This document shows positions 1 through 7,853 of a DNA stretch of 51,061 bases, piece after piece. Origin of the DNA: Oscillospiraceae bacterium (GTDB lineage: Bacteria; Bacillota; Clostridia; Oscillospirales; Oscillospiraceae); NCBI GenBank assembly GCA_021202845.1, contig JAJQCF010000027.1, positions 1 through 51,061 on the forward strand, read 5' to 3'. Both the position numbers and the translations under genes were made by a program. The first letter of the stretch is position 1, and each line of letters begins with the position of its first letter. Below the pieces are notes generated by a model, which saw nothing but the letters and a program-made list of their open reading frames with translations, ran no database searches and was not told the DNA's origin.

Positions 1-31
1 TGAACTAAAGCCACGTTTGCTTGCTCTAAAG

Positions 32-277
32 TCATTTAATCATTGTATCCTTAAGAATCTTTCGGCTCAAGCAAAAACTGTTGATATCCGTGAAAACTGA
101 ATAGATGGCAGAAAGTTGAGCGGGAGAGACTTGCTTTGCAAGCCATTCTGAGAAACTACTCTCATAGGATGCGCTGCTGTCAGCCATCGCGTACACCTCA
201 ATCCCTCGTGTTGTGATAATAGGGCAATTCAGCAGAGAAAACACATTCCGCGTGTTCTCGCCTGCGTAAAGCCACAA
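32..277 (-). CDS. Unrecognised small ORF, possible remnant
   Basis: An 81-codon frame on the minus strand starting at TTG, with an AGGAG-like site about 11 bases upstream. I do not recognise the product. It has no clear signal peptide, membrane segment or metal motif, and its composition is that of an ordinary soluble protein. It may be the broken end of a longer gene, since the surrounding 700 bases hold nothing else convincing and the region is AT-rich. Equally it could be chance. It lies downstream of the LysR gene on the same strand but about 400 bases away. Confidence 0.25.
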   Translation of the reverse strand: MWLYAGENTRNVFSLLNCPIITTRGIEVYAMADSSASYESSFSEWLAKQVSPAQLSAIYSVFTDINSFCLSRKILKDTMIK

Positions 278-684
278 ATAGAATTATTCTCCTTATACTG
301 CGCGGGAACAAAATAATTGCAATTCATTATACTACTAAGACTCTCATAAATCAAGCATAGTCGACCCTAATTGCGCAAAAAATTCAGCAATTTATACATG
401 CCCCTTCTTATAAGGATATATAAGAAAATTTGGCATTTTGCGTGTTTCCAGAAAATGGTTTGGACAAAATAACACTCTTTCACAAGCGGGGTATTTGTGC
501 TACAAATGCTAAAACGAGGAACTTCCGACTAAGCGGAAGTTCCTCGTTTTGCTTGTTGGAGGCCACGTCCCCAAACTCCTGTATAGCATTTCATACTGGC
601 TACACACCATGCTGTCGCTATTTGTATGTTTAGACATCATTTTGACTGTTGCTTTATTTTACGAGCTGATAATGGTCAGTCTAT
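278..684. other. AT-rich intergenic stretch
   Basis: About 400 bases with no convincing gene. Short open frames here lack ribosome binding sites and recognisable products. The only clear structure is the perfect hairpin at 511-550, listed separately. Confidence 0.5.
511..550. terminator. Strong bidirectional terminator hairpin
   Basis: A perfect 17-bp inverted repeat (arms 511-527 and 534-550) with a 6-base loop. The arms begin with AAAA and end with TTTT, so a T run follows the stem on both strands. It lies 134 bases past the stop of the minus-strand LysR gene and probably terminates it. Confidence 0.75.
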
Positions 685-1581
685 TTATAAGTAGTAATCA
701 TTATCAAGCCCCTCTTTTAAAATTTTTAAAAATTCTTTCTCAAGGGAAGAAAATTTCTTCTTGGCCGAAGCGACTATTGTATAAACAAATTTTATTTCAG
801 GCTCAAGAGGAATAACGGAAAATTCATTAGAGTTGTAGATGAAAAACTGTTTGTCAAATACAAAAGTAACGGCTCCATTTCTCACCATAGAAAGGCGAGC
901 TTGCATATTAGCGGTATTGATGAGAAAATGTGGTTTCATTCCCATTGCTGTCAACTTCTCTTTTAAGTAATTTGATAAGCCGGAGTTTATGGAGGTCGTT
1001 ACCAAGTCGTCTTCAAGCAAGTTTTCCAGCGATATGCTCTTTCTTCCGTAAAATTTGTGATTATTACTTACGACGGCGCAAGCATATTGCTCGTTTATCG
1101 GAAAGTATTTAACACCTTGTTTTGTGCTCTTTTCTTCAGGTATAACTATAAGCGCAATGTCAACTGTTCCATCAGCCACCATGGTAAGCAAAGCAGGATC
1201 CCATTGCTCAACATATTCAAATACAACATTCGGATTTCTGGAGGCAAAATTTTGTATGTGATTTACGATATGAGGCATGGTTATTGAGCTTGCACCGAAC
1301 GTGATTTTCAGGCTATTAGATTTACGGGTTTGTGTAATCCAATTTTGAAGTTCCTCAAATGTGTCGTCTATCGGTTTGGCAAGATTAACGAACTGTTTAC
1401 CGTTGTCGGTTAGACTAACCTTTTTTGTGTTTCTTTCAAAGAGCTGGAACCCGAACTCGGACTCCAGCCTTTTTATTTCCTGCGAGAGCGTTGATTGGGT
1501 AATATACAATTTTTCCGCCGCTCGGGAATAGTTCAGCTCTTCAGCTAAAACTAAAATATGTTTAATGTTATATATATCCAT
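685..1581 (-). CDS. LysR-family transcriptional regulator
   Basis: A 298-residue LysR-type regulator. The N-terminal winged helix-turn-helix is visible (NYSRAAEKLYITQSTLSQEI, roughly residues 17-36), followed by the linker helix and a C-terminal effector-binding domain of normal length. An upstream start at 1611 is possible, but ATG at 1581 places the helix-turn-helix at the usual distance from the N-terminus. The gene is divergent from the operon starting at 1794, the standard layout for a LysR protein controlling its neighbour. I infer that it senses the substrate, or an intermediate, of that pathway. The ligand cannot be read from the sequence. Confidence 0.9.
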   Translation of the reverse strand: MDIYNIKHILVLAEELNYSRAAEKLYITQSTLSQEIKRLESEFGFQLFERNTKKVSLTDNGKQFVNLAKPIDDTFEELQNWITQTRKSNSLKITFGASSITMPHIVNHIQNFASRNPNVVFEYVEQWDPALLTMVADGTVDIALIVIPEEKSTKQGVKYFPINEQYACAVVSNNHKFYGRKSISLENLLEDDLVTTSINSGLSNYLKEKLTAMGMKPHFLINTANMQARLSMVRNGAVTFVFDKQFFIYNSNEFSVIPLEPEIKFVYTIVASAKKKFSSLEKEFLKILKEGLDNDYYL

Positions 1582-1649
1582 GGAAGCTCCCACTATTATA
1601 ACGCATAGCACTTATTAATTTTACCACTAAGTTTAGTATAATAAACAAT

Positions 1650-1678
1650 TTCACAAAAGTCAACCGATAGATTAAAAT
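1650..1678 (+). promoter_or_regulatory. Candidate promoter of the GRE catabolic operon
   Basis: A TTCACA box at 1650-1655 and a TAAAAT box at 1673-1678 with 17-base spacing, in the LysR divergent intergenic region. The leader to the TTG start at 1794 would be about 110 bases. The -35 match is weak, as expected if an activator is needed. A minus-strand TATAAT at 1595-1600 could serve the LysR gene. Confidence 0.4.
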
Positions 1679-1793
1679 GAAATCGTTATCGGATAAGAAA
1701 AAATTTTTGGTTACAGAAACAGGTCTATCACGTTTGTAGGAGACACGTTGCCAAAAATGAAAAAGGCAAAAAAGAATTATGGAGGTGTTCTGA

Positions 1794-2957
1794 TTGGGTA
1801 TTGGTATAACACGCGGAGCAATGACTGCCATAAATGACCTGCTCGATAACTGCTGTGAGGTGAAAGCCGGACAGGAAGTTGTAATAGCAGCTGAAATCGA
1901 CGGATTGTATGGCGGAGACAATTTGATTGACTCTGATGTTATTGGCTGGATTCAGCAGGCTGTACAGGCGCGCGGCGCTAATTGTTCGATATTATGGATT
2001 GATGAACCGGCAGTTAAGGACAAATGGAGAATACCGCCTGTGTTCTTAGCTGCACTTAAAGCCTGCGATGTATTTATTAACTGCTCAAATGATTTGACTA
2101 TAGAAGAATTGCCATACATACAGCAGGCTGCGATAGACAACGGAGTGGTTTTGTGCAGGAACTTTGCTGTTACGGCTGCTCTTATGAACACCTCTTGGGC
2201 GCAGACGCCATATGAGCTTTTAACCGAGATACGTTATCAGACCACAAGGCCGTTTGGCTGCGGAGGAATGGGTTTTTGCTTGGAAGCGCCGAACGGAACA
2301 CATTTGGACGGTATCGTTCTCAAGCCGAGCGGTCATACGCCGACAGAGCAATCGGATATGCCATATGCCCGCTATCGTAAAAATGTAGGAGGCTACAGGC
2401 CGTTCCCAGAATGGGTTTCCACTCCTGTTACACTTGGCAATGTTAATGGCATAGTAGTTTTCGACCGCTCGTTGAGCTGGTGGACACGTTATTTGGGGAT
2501 TCCGTCGTTTTTCGATGCTCCGGTTACAATTACTGTTGAAAACAGCGTTATAACCTCTATTGAAGGTAAACGCGAAGCCGATGCCATAAAAAGATATTTA
2601 AAGGATACCGAAAAGTATTTTGGAAATGAGGTTTATAAATTTCAGCAGCTACACTGCGGAGTTCACCCCTGCGCAGATGTAACAGCGCATCAGTGCCCCA
2701 ATAAAATTTATCAAAGGATTATAGACCACTCAGGTTCAAATACAATACATATGCACATCGGAGCTCAATGGCCCACAAAAGATTATCCGTACAGAGTGCA
2801 TCTTACTGCTGACGTAAAAGACGCTACGCTGAAGGTGGGTGAAAAATATGTATCGGAAAAGGGCCACCTCACGGCTTTAGATACGCAGGAAGTCAAAAGT
2901 CTCATGGATAAATACTATGGACGCCCGGGCACGGTATTTGTTCCGAAGCATGAATAA
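1794..2957 (+). CDS. M29 aminopeptidase / NicX-like protein
   Basis: A 387-residue protein resembling the fold family that includes M29 metallopeptidases (AmpS) and 2,5-dihydroxypyridine 5,6-dioxygenase (NicX). The hint is a C-terminal region with HMHIGA and RVHLTADVKDATLKVG, which parallels the metal-binding His/Asp region of the family; some expected metal ligands look substituted, so activity is uncertain. The start is TTG at 1794, set by a strong GGAGGTG site at 1781-1787. It is the first gene of a catabolic operon with a GntP-type permease, an amidohydrolase and a GRE system, so a small-molecule ring-opening or hydrolysis role is as likely as peptide cleavage. The exact reaction is unknown. 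Confidence 0.6.
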   Translation: MGIGITRGAMTAINDLLDNCCEVKAGQEVVIAAEIDGLYGGDNLIDSDVIGWIQQAVQARGANCSILWIDEPAVKDKWRIPPVFLAALKACDVFINCSNDLTIEELPYIQQAAIDNGVVLCRNFAVTAALMNTSWAQTPYELLTEIRYQTTRPFGCGGMGFCLEAPNGTHLDGIVLKPSGHTPTEQSDMPYARYRKNVGGYRPFPEWVSTPVTLGNVNGIVVFDRSLSWWTRYLGIPSFFDAPVTITVENSVITSIEGKREADAIKRYLKDTEKYFGNEVYKFQQLHCGVHPCADVTAHQCPNKIYQRIIDHSGSNTIHMHIGAQWPTKDYPYRVHLTADVKDATLKVGEKYVSEKGHLTALDTQEVKSLMDKYYGRPGTVFVPKHE

Positions 2958-3141
2958 ATTCGCATAAAGATTTTGTAAAATTTTAACCCGAATTACTGGG
3001 AGGGAGGGTTGCTTGCTTAACTGTTGTTGAAATTCCAAAGAGAACAAGGGTGTGATAATTTATTTCAGTATGGACAATTCTATTAAGCAATTCATAATTT
3101 CATAAATCATAAATTTGTAAAAGAAAGAGAGGAAAACCTAA

Positions 3142-4455
3142 ATGAGTATTCTGGGAATGATAGGAGTATTACTGGGTATCGTTTTAATGATATATCTTGT
3201 ATGCTTTAGAAACTGGAATGTTATGCTTGCAACGCTTTTGGCATCCCTGCTCATCGCGCTTTTCAATGCGCAAAACCTCTGGACTGCGATATCCGAGGCT
3301 TATCTTTCAGGTGCTGCCGGATGGGTTCAAGACCAATTGATTCTTTTCACGCTTGGTGCGTTGTTCGGCCGTGTCCTCCAACGAACCGGTGCAGCGCAGG
3401 CGGTCGGTACATCACTGTCTAAAGTCATAGGCAAAAAATATACGGGAATAGTTATCCACCTACTCGGCTTCCTGCTTGTTTACGGCGGTATTGACTGCAT
3501 CGTGGCCTGCCTGACAATAGCGCCCATAGCGACGCAGATGTGCAAGGAAGCCAATGTGCCGCGCAGGTACGGCTTCGCCTGTATGTGCGGTGGTATATCT
3601 TCTTACGCACTTAGTATGCCGGGTTCTCCCATAGTCCACAACCTCATGCCGACGTGGTATTTGGGTACGACAACTATCGCCGCGTGGAAACTTGGCCTTT
3701 GCATATTTATCATCAACATTCTCCTTGAGTATTGCTATATTGTATATCTCAGAAACAAATTCCTCAAAGCAAACGCTGGATTTGTTCCCGCCAACATGGT
3801 TGTCGAGAAAGATGAAAACGGCAGCGGCAGCGCAGCAAGCGGCTATGTATGTTTGTTGATTGTTATACTTTCCTCCATTATACTTGGTGGTATTGTAGGT
3901 CTTACATCTCTGATGGTGGTCTGCACCGCATTGGCCGTGTCCAGCGCTATAAACCTTATCTGGAACTATAAAAGATTGAAGCTGCCTATTTTCAAAATAC
4001 TTGAAGAGGGCACAATGGACGGCATCGTGGGCTGCTTGCTCTGCGCAGCTGTTCTCGGATTCGTTGGTGTCGTTCAGTCCACTGAGGCCTTTACGGCGTT
4101 TTCCAACTGGACAAACGGACTGGGCACAAATATGGGCTACTTCGGGATATTCCTTAGCATTCAGCTCATGGCTGCCTGCTTGGGCAACTCTCCAGGAACG
4201 CTGAATATATTCCTTGAAAATTTTGCTCAGAACTATATCGCAATGGGCATGACGCCTGAGGTCGTTCACCGTCTCGCCAGTACTTCATGTATGGGCTTTG
4301 ACGCCATGCCGCATAACCCCGGCACTATTACTTTCCTGCGAACCTACGGGCTGTCTTATCGAGAGGCATATATAGATGTATTCATTACAATGTGTGCATG
4401 TCCCGTTATTGCTGCATTCTGCGGATGCTGCCTTGCTTTCCTTGGCGTCGCGTAA
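3142..4455 (+). CDS. GntP-type permease
   Basis: A 437-residue, strongly hydrophobic polytopic protein with about 12 membrane segments. The pattern of long paired helices and Gly/Pro-rich re-entrant stretches (for example YGGIDCIVACLTIAPIA and CMGFDAMPHNPGTI) fits the gluconate:H+ symporter / CitMHS group. It would import an organic acid in symport with H+ or Na+. Its ATG follows an AGAGAGGAAAACC region with a good GAGG site. It sits 184 bases after the M29-like gene and before the amidohydrolase, so it probably imports the operon's substrate, likely an anionic compound. Confidence 0.8.
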   Translation: MSILGMIGVLLGIVLMIYLVCFRNWNVMLATLLASLLIALFNAQNLWTAISEAYLSGAAGWVQDQLILFTLGALFGRVLQRTGAAQAVGTSLSKVIGKKYTGIVIHLLGFLLVYGGIDCIVACLTIAPIATQMCKEANVPRRYGFACMCGGISSYALSMPGSPIVHNLMPTWYLGTTTIAAWKLGLCIFIINILLEYCYIVYLRNKFLKANAGFVPANMVVEKDENGSGSAASGYVCLLIVILSSIILGGIVGLTSLMVVCTALAVSSAINLIWNYKRLKLPIFKILEEGTMDGIVGCLLCAAVLGFVGVVQSTEAFTAFSNWTNGLGTNMGYFGIFLSIQLMAACLGNSPGTLNIFLENFAQNYIAMGMTPEVVHRLASTSCMGFDAMPHNPGTITFLRTYGLSYREAYIDVFITMCACPVIAAFCGCCLAFLGVA

Positions 4456-4470
4456 CCGCATAAACAACGA

Positions 4471-4505
4471 ATTGCAGGGCTTCATATTTTATGACGCCCT
4501 GCAAT
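4471..4505 (+). other. Intercistronic hairpin before the amidohydrolase
   Basis: A perfect 10-bp inverted repeat (arms 4471-4480 and 4496-4505, 15-base loop) between the permease stop and the amidohydrolase ribosome binding site at 4516. No T run follows, so a processing or mRNA-stability element is more likely than a terminator. Confidence 0.5.
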
Positions 4506-4523
4506 ACGGGAATCGGAGGAGAA

Positions 4524-5747
4524 ATGTTAGCGTTTGTAAATGCTCGGCTAATTGATGGCACAGGCGCCGCCGCACGCGATGGTTACAGCGTTTTGACAGA
4601 TGGGAAAACAATTTCGGCTGTCGGCCGGAACATTCGTATTCCCAAAAACGCAGAGATAATCAACTTGCGCGGAAAAATATTGATGCCAGGGCTTATTGAA
4701 GCACATGCACATATCGGCGAGCACCCTCTTTACGACGGAGCTGGCCTTGACAGCGCCGAACAGTCGCACGAATATGAAAAGATGCGGAAATACGCTTTGG
4801 AAGCCGGTATAACAACTATAAGAAGCTGCGGAGATTATATGTATGATAGCGCAGAGGTAAGCAGACGAATAAATAACGGCATTATTCAGGGACCGCGCAT
4901 TATTTGTTCAGGCAAGAGCTTTATGAGGAACGATGCCCACCCTGCGACCACTGTATGGGCAGCTAATCCGGCTACTGTTGCCAACTGCGGGGCATATCCG
5001 AAAACCTGCAGCGAAGCTCGTTCAATGGTAAAAGAAGCTGTTGACGCAGGCATGGATTTTATTAAAATAATTATAGGCGACACTCACATAATACTGTGGC
5101 CTAAAAAATTTAATCAGCTTGAGAACGACATAATCAAGACAATTATTGAAGAAGCCCACAGATATGGTAGACCTGTAGCCTGCCATGTTGACCACCTTGA
5201 GCAAGCTGAATTTGCAGTTGAATATGGCGCAGATGAAATACACCACCTCATAGCTATAGGCACACCTGACCATGAGCTGGGTGAATATGTCCCGCTTTTT
5301 GAAGCTATGTGCAGGAAGAATGTTTGGCTCGTTCCCACCATTGCAGTTCCTCGTCTGTTTGAATCACGGAGATTGGAAAAGCGCTGTCCGAGCGGCGGAA
5401 TTGACGAATGTATAAAAGTATTCAAAATGGCTTATGAGTTTGGCGTTCCGCTGGGTCTCGGCTGCGATGCGGGCTGCCCGGGCATAGTGTGGGGAAAATC
5501 TCTTTGGAATGAAATGCGCGAATACGTCTATAACGTGGGTATGACACCACTTGAAGCAATCAGATGCGCTACTTCCCAAAATGCCAGAATGATGAGAATG
5601 GAAACACAAATTGGCAGTATCCGCGTTGGCGCATGTGCGGATTTGCTGGTTTTAGATAAAGACCCGTCAATGTGTATTGATAATATTGACAGCATTCTCC
5701 TTGTAATCAGAGACGGAACTATTACTGTTGACAACAGGTGCAGTTAA
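4524..5747 (+). CDS. Amidohydrolase-family metal-dependent hydrolase
   Basis: A 407-residue member of the amidohydrolase superfamily, of the imidazolonepropionase / prolidase-like type. Visible metal-site elements are HAHIGEH (the HxH motif after PGLIEAH), a Lys in DFIKIIIGD that could be the carbamylated bridge, His residues in ACHVDHLEQ and EIHHLIAIG, and the late Asp in GLGCDAGCPG. ATG at 4524 is chosen because GGAGGA at 4516-4521 sits directly before it; an in-frame ATG 33 bases upstream has no such site. It would hydrolyse a C-N or similar bond of the imported substrate in the cytoplasm, before or after the GRE step. The substrate is unknown. Confidence 0.85.
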   Translation: MLAFVNARLIDGTGAAARDGYSVLTDGKTISAVGRNIRIPKNAEIINLRGKILMPGLIEAHAHIGEHPLYDGAGLDSAEQSHEYEKMRKYALEAGITTIRSCGDYMYDSAEVSRRINNGIIQGPRIICSGKSFMRNDAHPATTVWAANPATVANCGAYPKTCSEARSMVKEAVDAGMDFIKIIIGDTHIILWPKKFNQLENDIIKTIIEEAHRYGRPVACHVDHLEQAEFAVEYGADEIHHLIAIGTPDHELGEYVPLFEAMCRKNVWLVPTIAVPRLFESRRLEKRCPSGGIDECIKVFKMAYEFGVPLGLGCDAGCPGIVWGKSLWNEMREYVYNVGMTPLEAIRCATSQNARMMRMETQIGSIRVGACADLLVLDKDPSMCIDNIDSILLVIRDGTITVDNRCS

Positions 5748-5801
5748 GAATAATTATTTGACGCTTAGTCTTCGTTTGTCTTAGCCGCAAAAGGAGATAA
5801 T

Positions 5802-6713
5802 ATGCTTAACGTATTGGAAATATCAAGAATGGCTACCCATAACGGTCCGGGGTATCGCACAACCGTACACTTCATGGGATGCCCGCTGAGATGCAGGTGG
5901 TGCTCAACTCCAGAATCGCAGGATTTCACCGGCTTGGCGCTGAATCCATCGCGCTGCCTTTCATGCGGGTATTGTGTCGAGGTATGCGAGGGCGGAGCGC
6001 TCACCGTCTCAAATAATCAACCGGTCGCTCTTGACCGTTCATTGTGCCATTTGTGCTATAAGTGTGCTGAGGTTTGCTACTCTCGGGCTCTCTGGGTTTA
6101 CGGAAAACAGTATACTGCGCAGCAGTTAGCTTGTGAGATTATCAAAGACAAATTATTTTTCAAAAATTCCGGCGGCGGAGTTACACTCTCGGGCGGCGAG
6201 TGTCTGATGAGCGTAAACGATGAGTTCGTTGAAATGTGTTCCCTTGTGCGTGATGAAGATGTTTCCATTGGCATAGACACCTGTGGATATGTTCCGTGGC
6301 ACACATTTGAACGTATTCTTGAGTTCACCGATTTATTCCTATATGATATTAAAATTCTAAATTCAGAGAAACATAAAGAGTTTACCGGAGTGGGAAACGA
6401 ACTAATTTTGGAAAACTTAGACAAACTTACTAAGTTGAAAACATACAAACCGGAAATTGTTATACGTTACCCGCTTATACCGGGGGTGAATGATACAGAC
6501 GAGGATATTAGCCAACTCTGTACCTATTTGAGTAAAATGGAAAATATAAGCGAGCTAAACTTTATGCCGTATCATCATCTTGGGATGTCGCGCTATAAGT
6601 TTTCGGGCAAGGAATACCTCATGGGTAGCGCTGAACGTCAATCGAATGAGAGACTCGCTCAAATCTGTGAAATTGCTGATAGTATGGGAATCAACAACCG
6701 TATTGTCGGGTAG
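5802..6713 (+). CDS. Glycyl-radical enzyme activase (radical SAM)
   Basis: A 303-residue radical SAM activating enzyme. The signature Cys-x3-Cys-x2-Cys is in MGCPLRCRWCSTPES, which binds the SAM-cleaving [4Fe-4S] cluster. An inserted ferredoxin-like segment follows with two four-Cys motifs (CLSCGYCVEVC and CHLCYKCAEVC), as in activases of the choline-lyase and glycerol-dehydratase type; pyruvate formate-lyase activase lacks this insert. It would abstract a hydrogen from the glycyl residue of the partner GRE. The partner is two genes downstream (7854-10352), and unexpectedly lacks that Gly. The activase itself looks complete. Start ATG 5802 follows AAAGGAG. Confidence 0.92.
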   Translation: MLNVLEISRMATHNGPGYRTTVHFMGCPLRCRWCSTPESQDFTGLALNPSRCLSCGYCVEVCEGGALTVSNNQPVALDRSLCHLCYKCAEVCYSRALWVYGKQYTAQQLACEIIKDKLFFKNSGGGVTLSGGECLMSVNDEFVEMCSLVRDEDVSIGIDTCGYVPWHTFERILEFTDLFLYDIKILNSEKHKEFTGVGNELILENLDKLTKLKTYKPEIVIRYPLIPGVNDTDEDISQLCTYLSKMENISELNFMPYHHLGMSRYKFSGKEYLMGSAERQSNERLAQICEIADSMGINNRIVG

Positions 6714-6752
6714 CATACCCAGCCATGGGAATGCTAAAAGGGAGGAATATGT

Positions 6753-7826
6753 ATGCGGATAGCCGTTGTAAGTCCGTCAAAATATATTCAGCAGGCCGGT
6801 ATAATAAGCGAAATCGGCGCTTATACAGCAGTCCTCGGAAAAAGTGCGCTGGTTGTAATGACTTCCAATAATGCACTGCGTATTGGGAAAGAAATCAGAT
6901 GCTCTTTGGAAAAATACGGTTGCCGATGCATATTCGCCGATTTTTCCGGCGATACGACGCAGGCAGAAATTGAGCGAATTGCTTCATATTGCACAAAGGA
7001 ATCGTGCGATGTGATTATAGGAGCAGGCGGCGGGCAGGCACTTGACACAGCGCGTGCCGCGGCAAATATGCTTGACAAGAGACTTTTGATATTCCCGACT
7101 GTCGCTTCAAATGATGCACCGTGCAGCGCTATTGCCGTCATACATAACGAGTCTGGTCAGGTGGTAGAAGTGCGAGAACTAAAGCACAACCCTGACGTTG
7201 TTCTGGTCGATACTGAAATAATCGCTAAAGCGCCTGCGCGTTTTCTCGTTTCCGGAATTGGAGATGCTCTTGCTACGTGGTATGAGGCTCGTGCGTGCGC
7301 TGAAAAAGGGATAAAGACACACGCGGGAGGCTGTACTGGAAGAGCCGCACTTGCGCTGGCACAGCTTTGCAGGGATACGCTTTTTGAGCTTGGAGTACAA
7401 GCGATAGAAAGCGTAAGACGCGGAGAAGTTACCGAAGCTGTCGAAGAGGTTGTACATGCTGCAATATACCTAAGCGGCTTTGGCTTTGAAAATGGCGGCG
7501 TGGCCGCGAGTCATGCCGTAAATGACGGATTTACGGCGCTGCCGCAGGCTGCAAAACTGCTTCACGGAGAACTTGTCGGATTTGGAATACTCATACAGTT
7601 AGAGCTTGAAAATAACCACAGAGAAAAGAAAAAAGTTTGCGATTTTATGAGAAAAATCGGCTTGCCTACATCTCTGCAAGAACTTGGCTTGAAAGACTTA
7701 ACAGAAGATGAATTGCAAAAAGTTTCGGAAACCGCCTGCGGCGCGCTGGTAATGAAAAATATGCCGTTTGAAGTTATGCCGAATGATATATTTGCCGCTA
7801 TTATAAAAACAGAAAAAGAATATTGA
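6753..7826 (+). CDS. Glycerol-dehydrogenase-like NAD-dependent alcohol dehydrogenase
   Basis: A 357-residue iron/zinc-containing polyol dehydrogenase related to GldA. The NAD-binding loop GAGGGQALDTARAAA is present, as are the three metal ligands of the family: the Asp in GIGDALATWYEA, the His in ASHAVNDGF and the His in LLHGELVGFG. A good GGGAGGA site precedes ATG 6753. It sits between the activase and the GRE, so it may reduce or oxidise an aldehyde, ketone or alcohol made by the GRE, balancing NADH. GldA-like enzymes have broad substrates, so the real substrate is not settled. Confidence 0.85.
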   Translation: MRIAVVSPSKYIQQAGIISEIGAYTAVLGKSALVVMTSNNALRIGKEIRCSLEKYGCRCIFADFSGDTTQAEIERIASYCTKESCDVIIGAGGGQALDTARAAANMLDKRLLIFPTVASNDAPCSAIAVIHNESGQVVEVRELKHNPDVVLVDTEIIAKAPARFLVSGIGDALATWYEARACAEKGIKTHAGGCTGRAALALAQLCRDTLFELGVQAIESVRRGEVTEAVEEVVHAAIYLSGFGFENGGVAASHAVNDGFTALPQAAKLLHGELVGFGILIQLELENNHREKKKVCDFMRKIGLPTSLQELGLKDLTEDELQKVSETACGALVMKNMPFEVMPNDIFAAIIKTEKEY

Positions 7827-7853
7827 TTAACTAAGAAATTGGAGGTATTTGCA

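Noticed and set aside
3460-4269. A 269-codon minus-strand frame opposite the permease
   Set aside because: Composition is Cys/His-rich with no motif, and the plus strand encodes a clear membrane permease.
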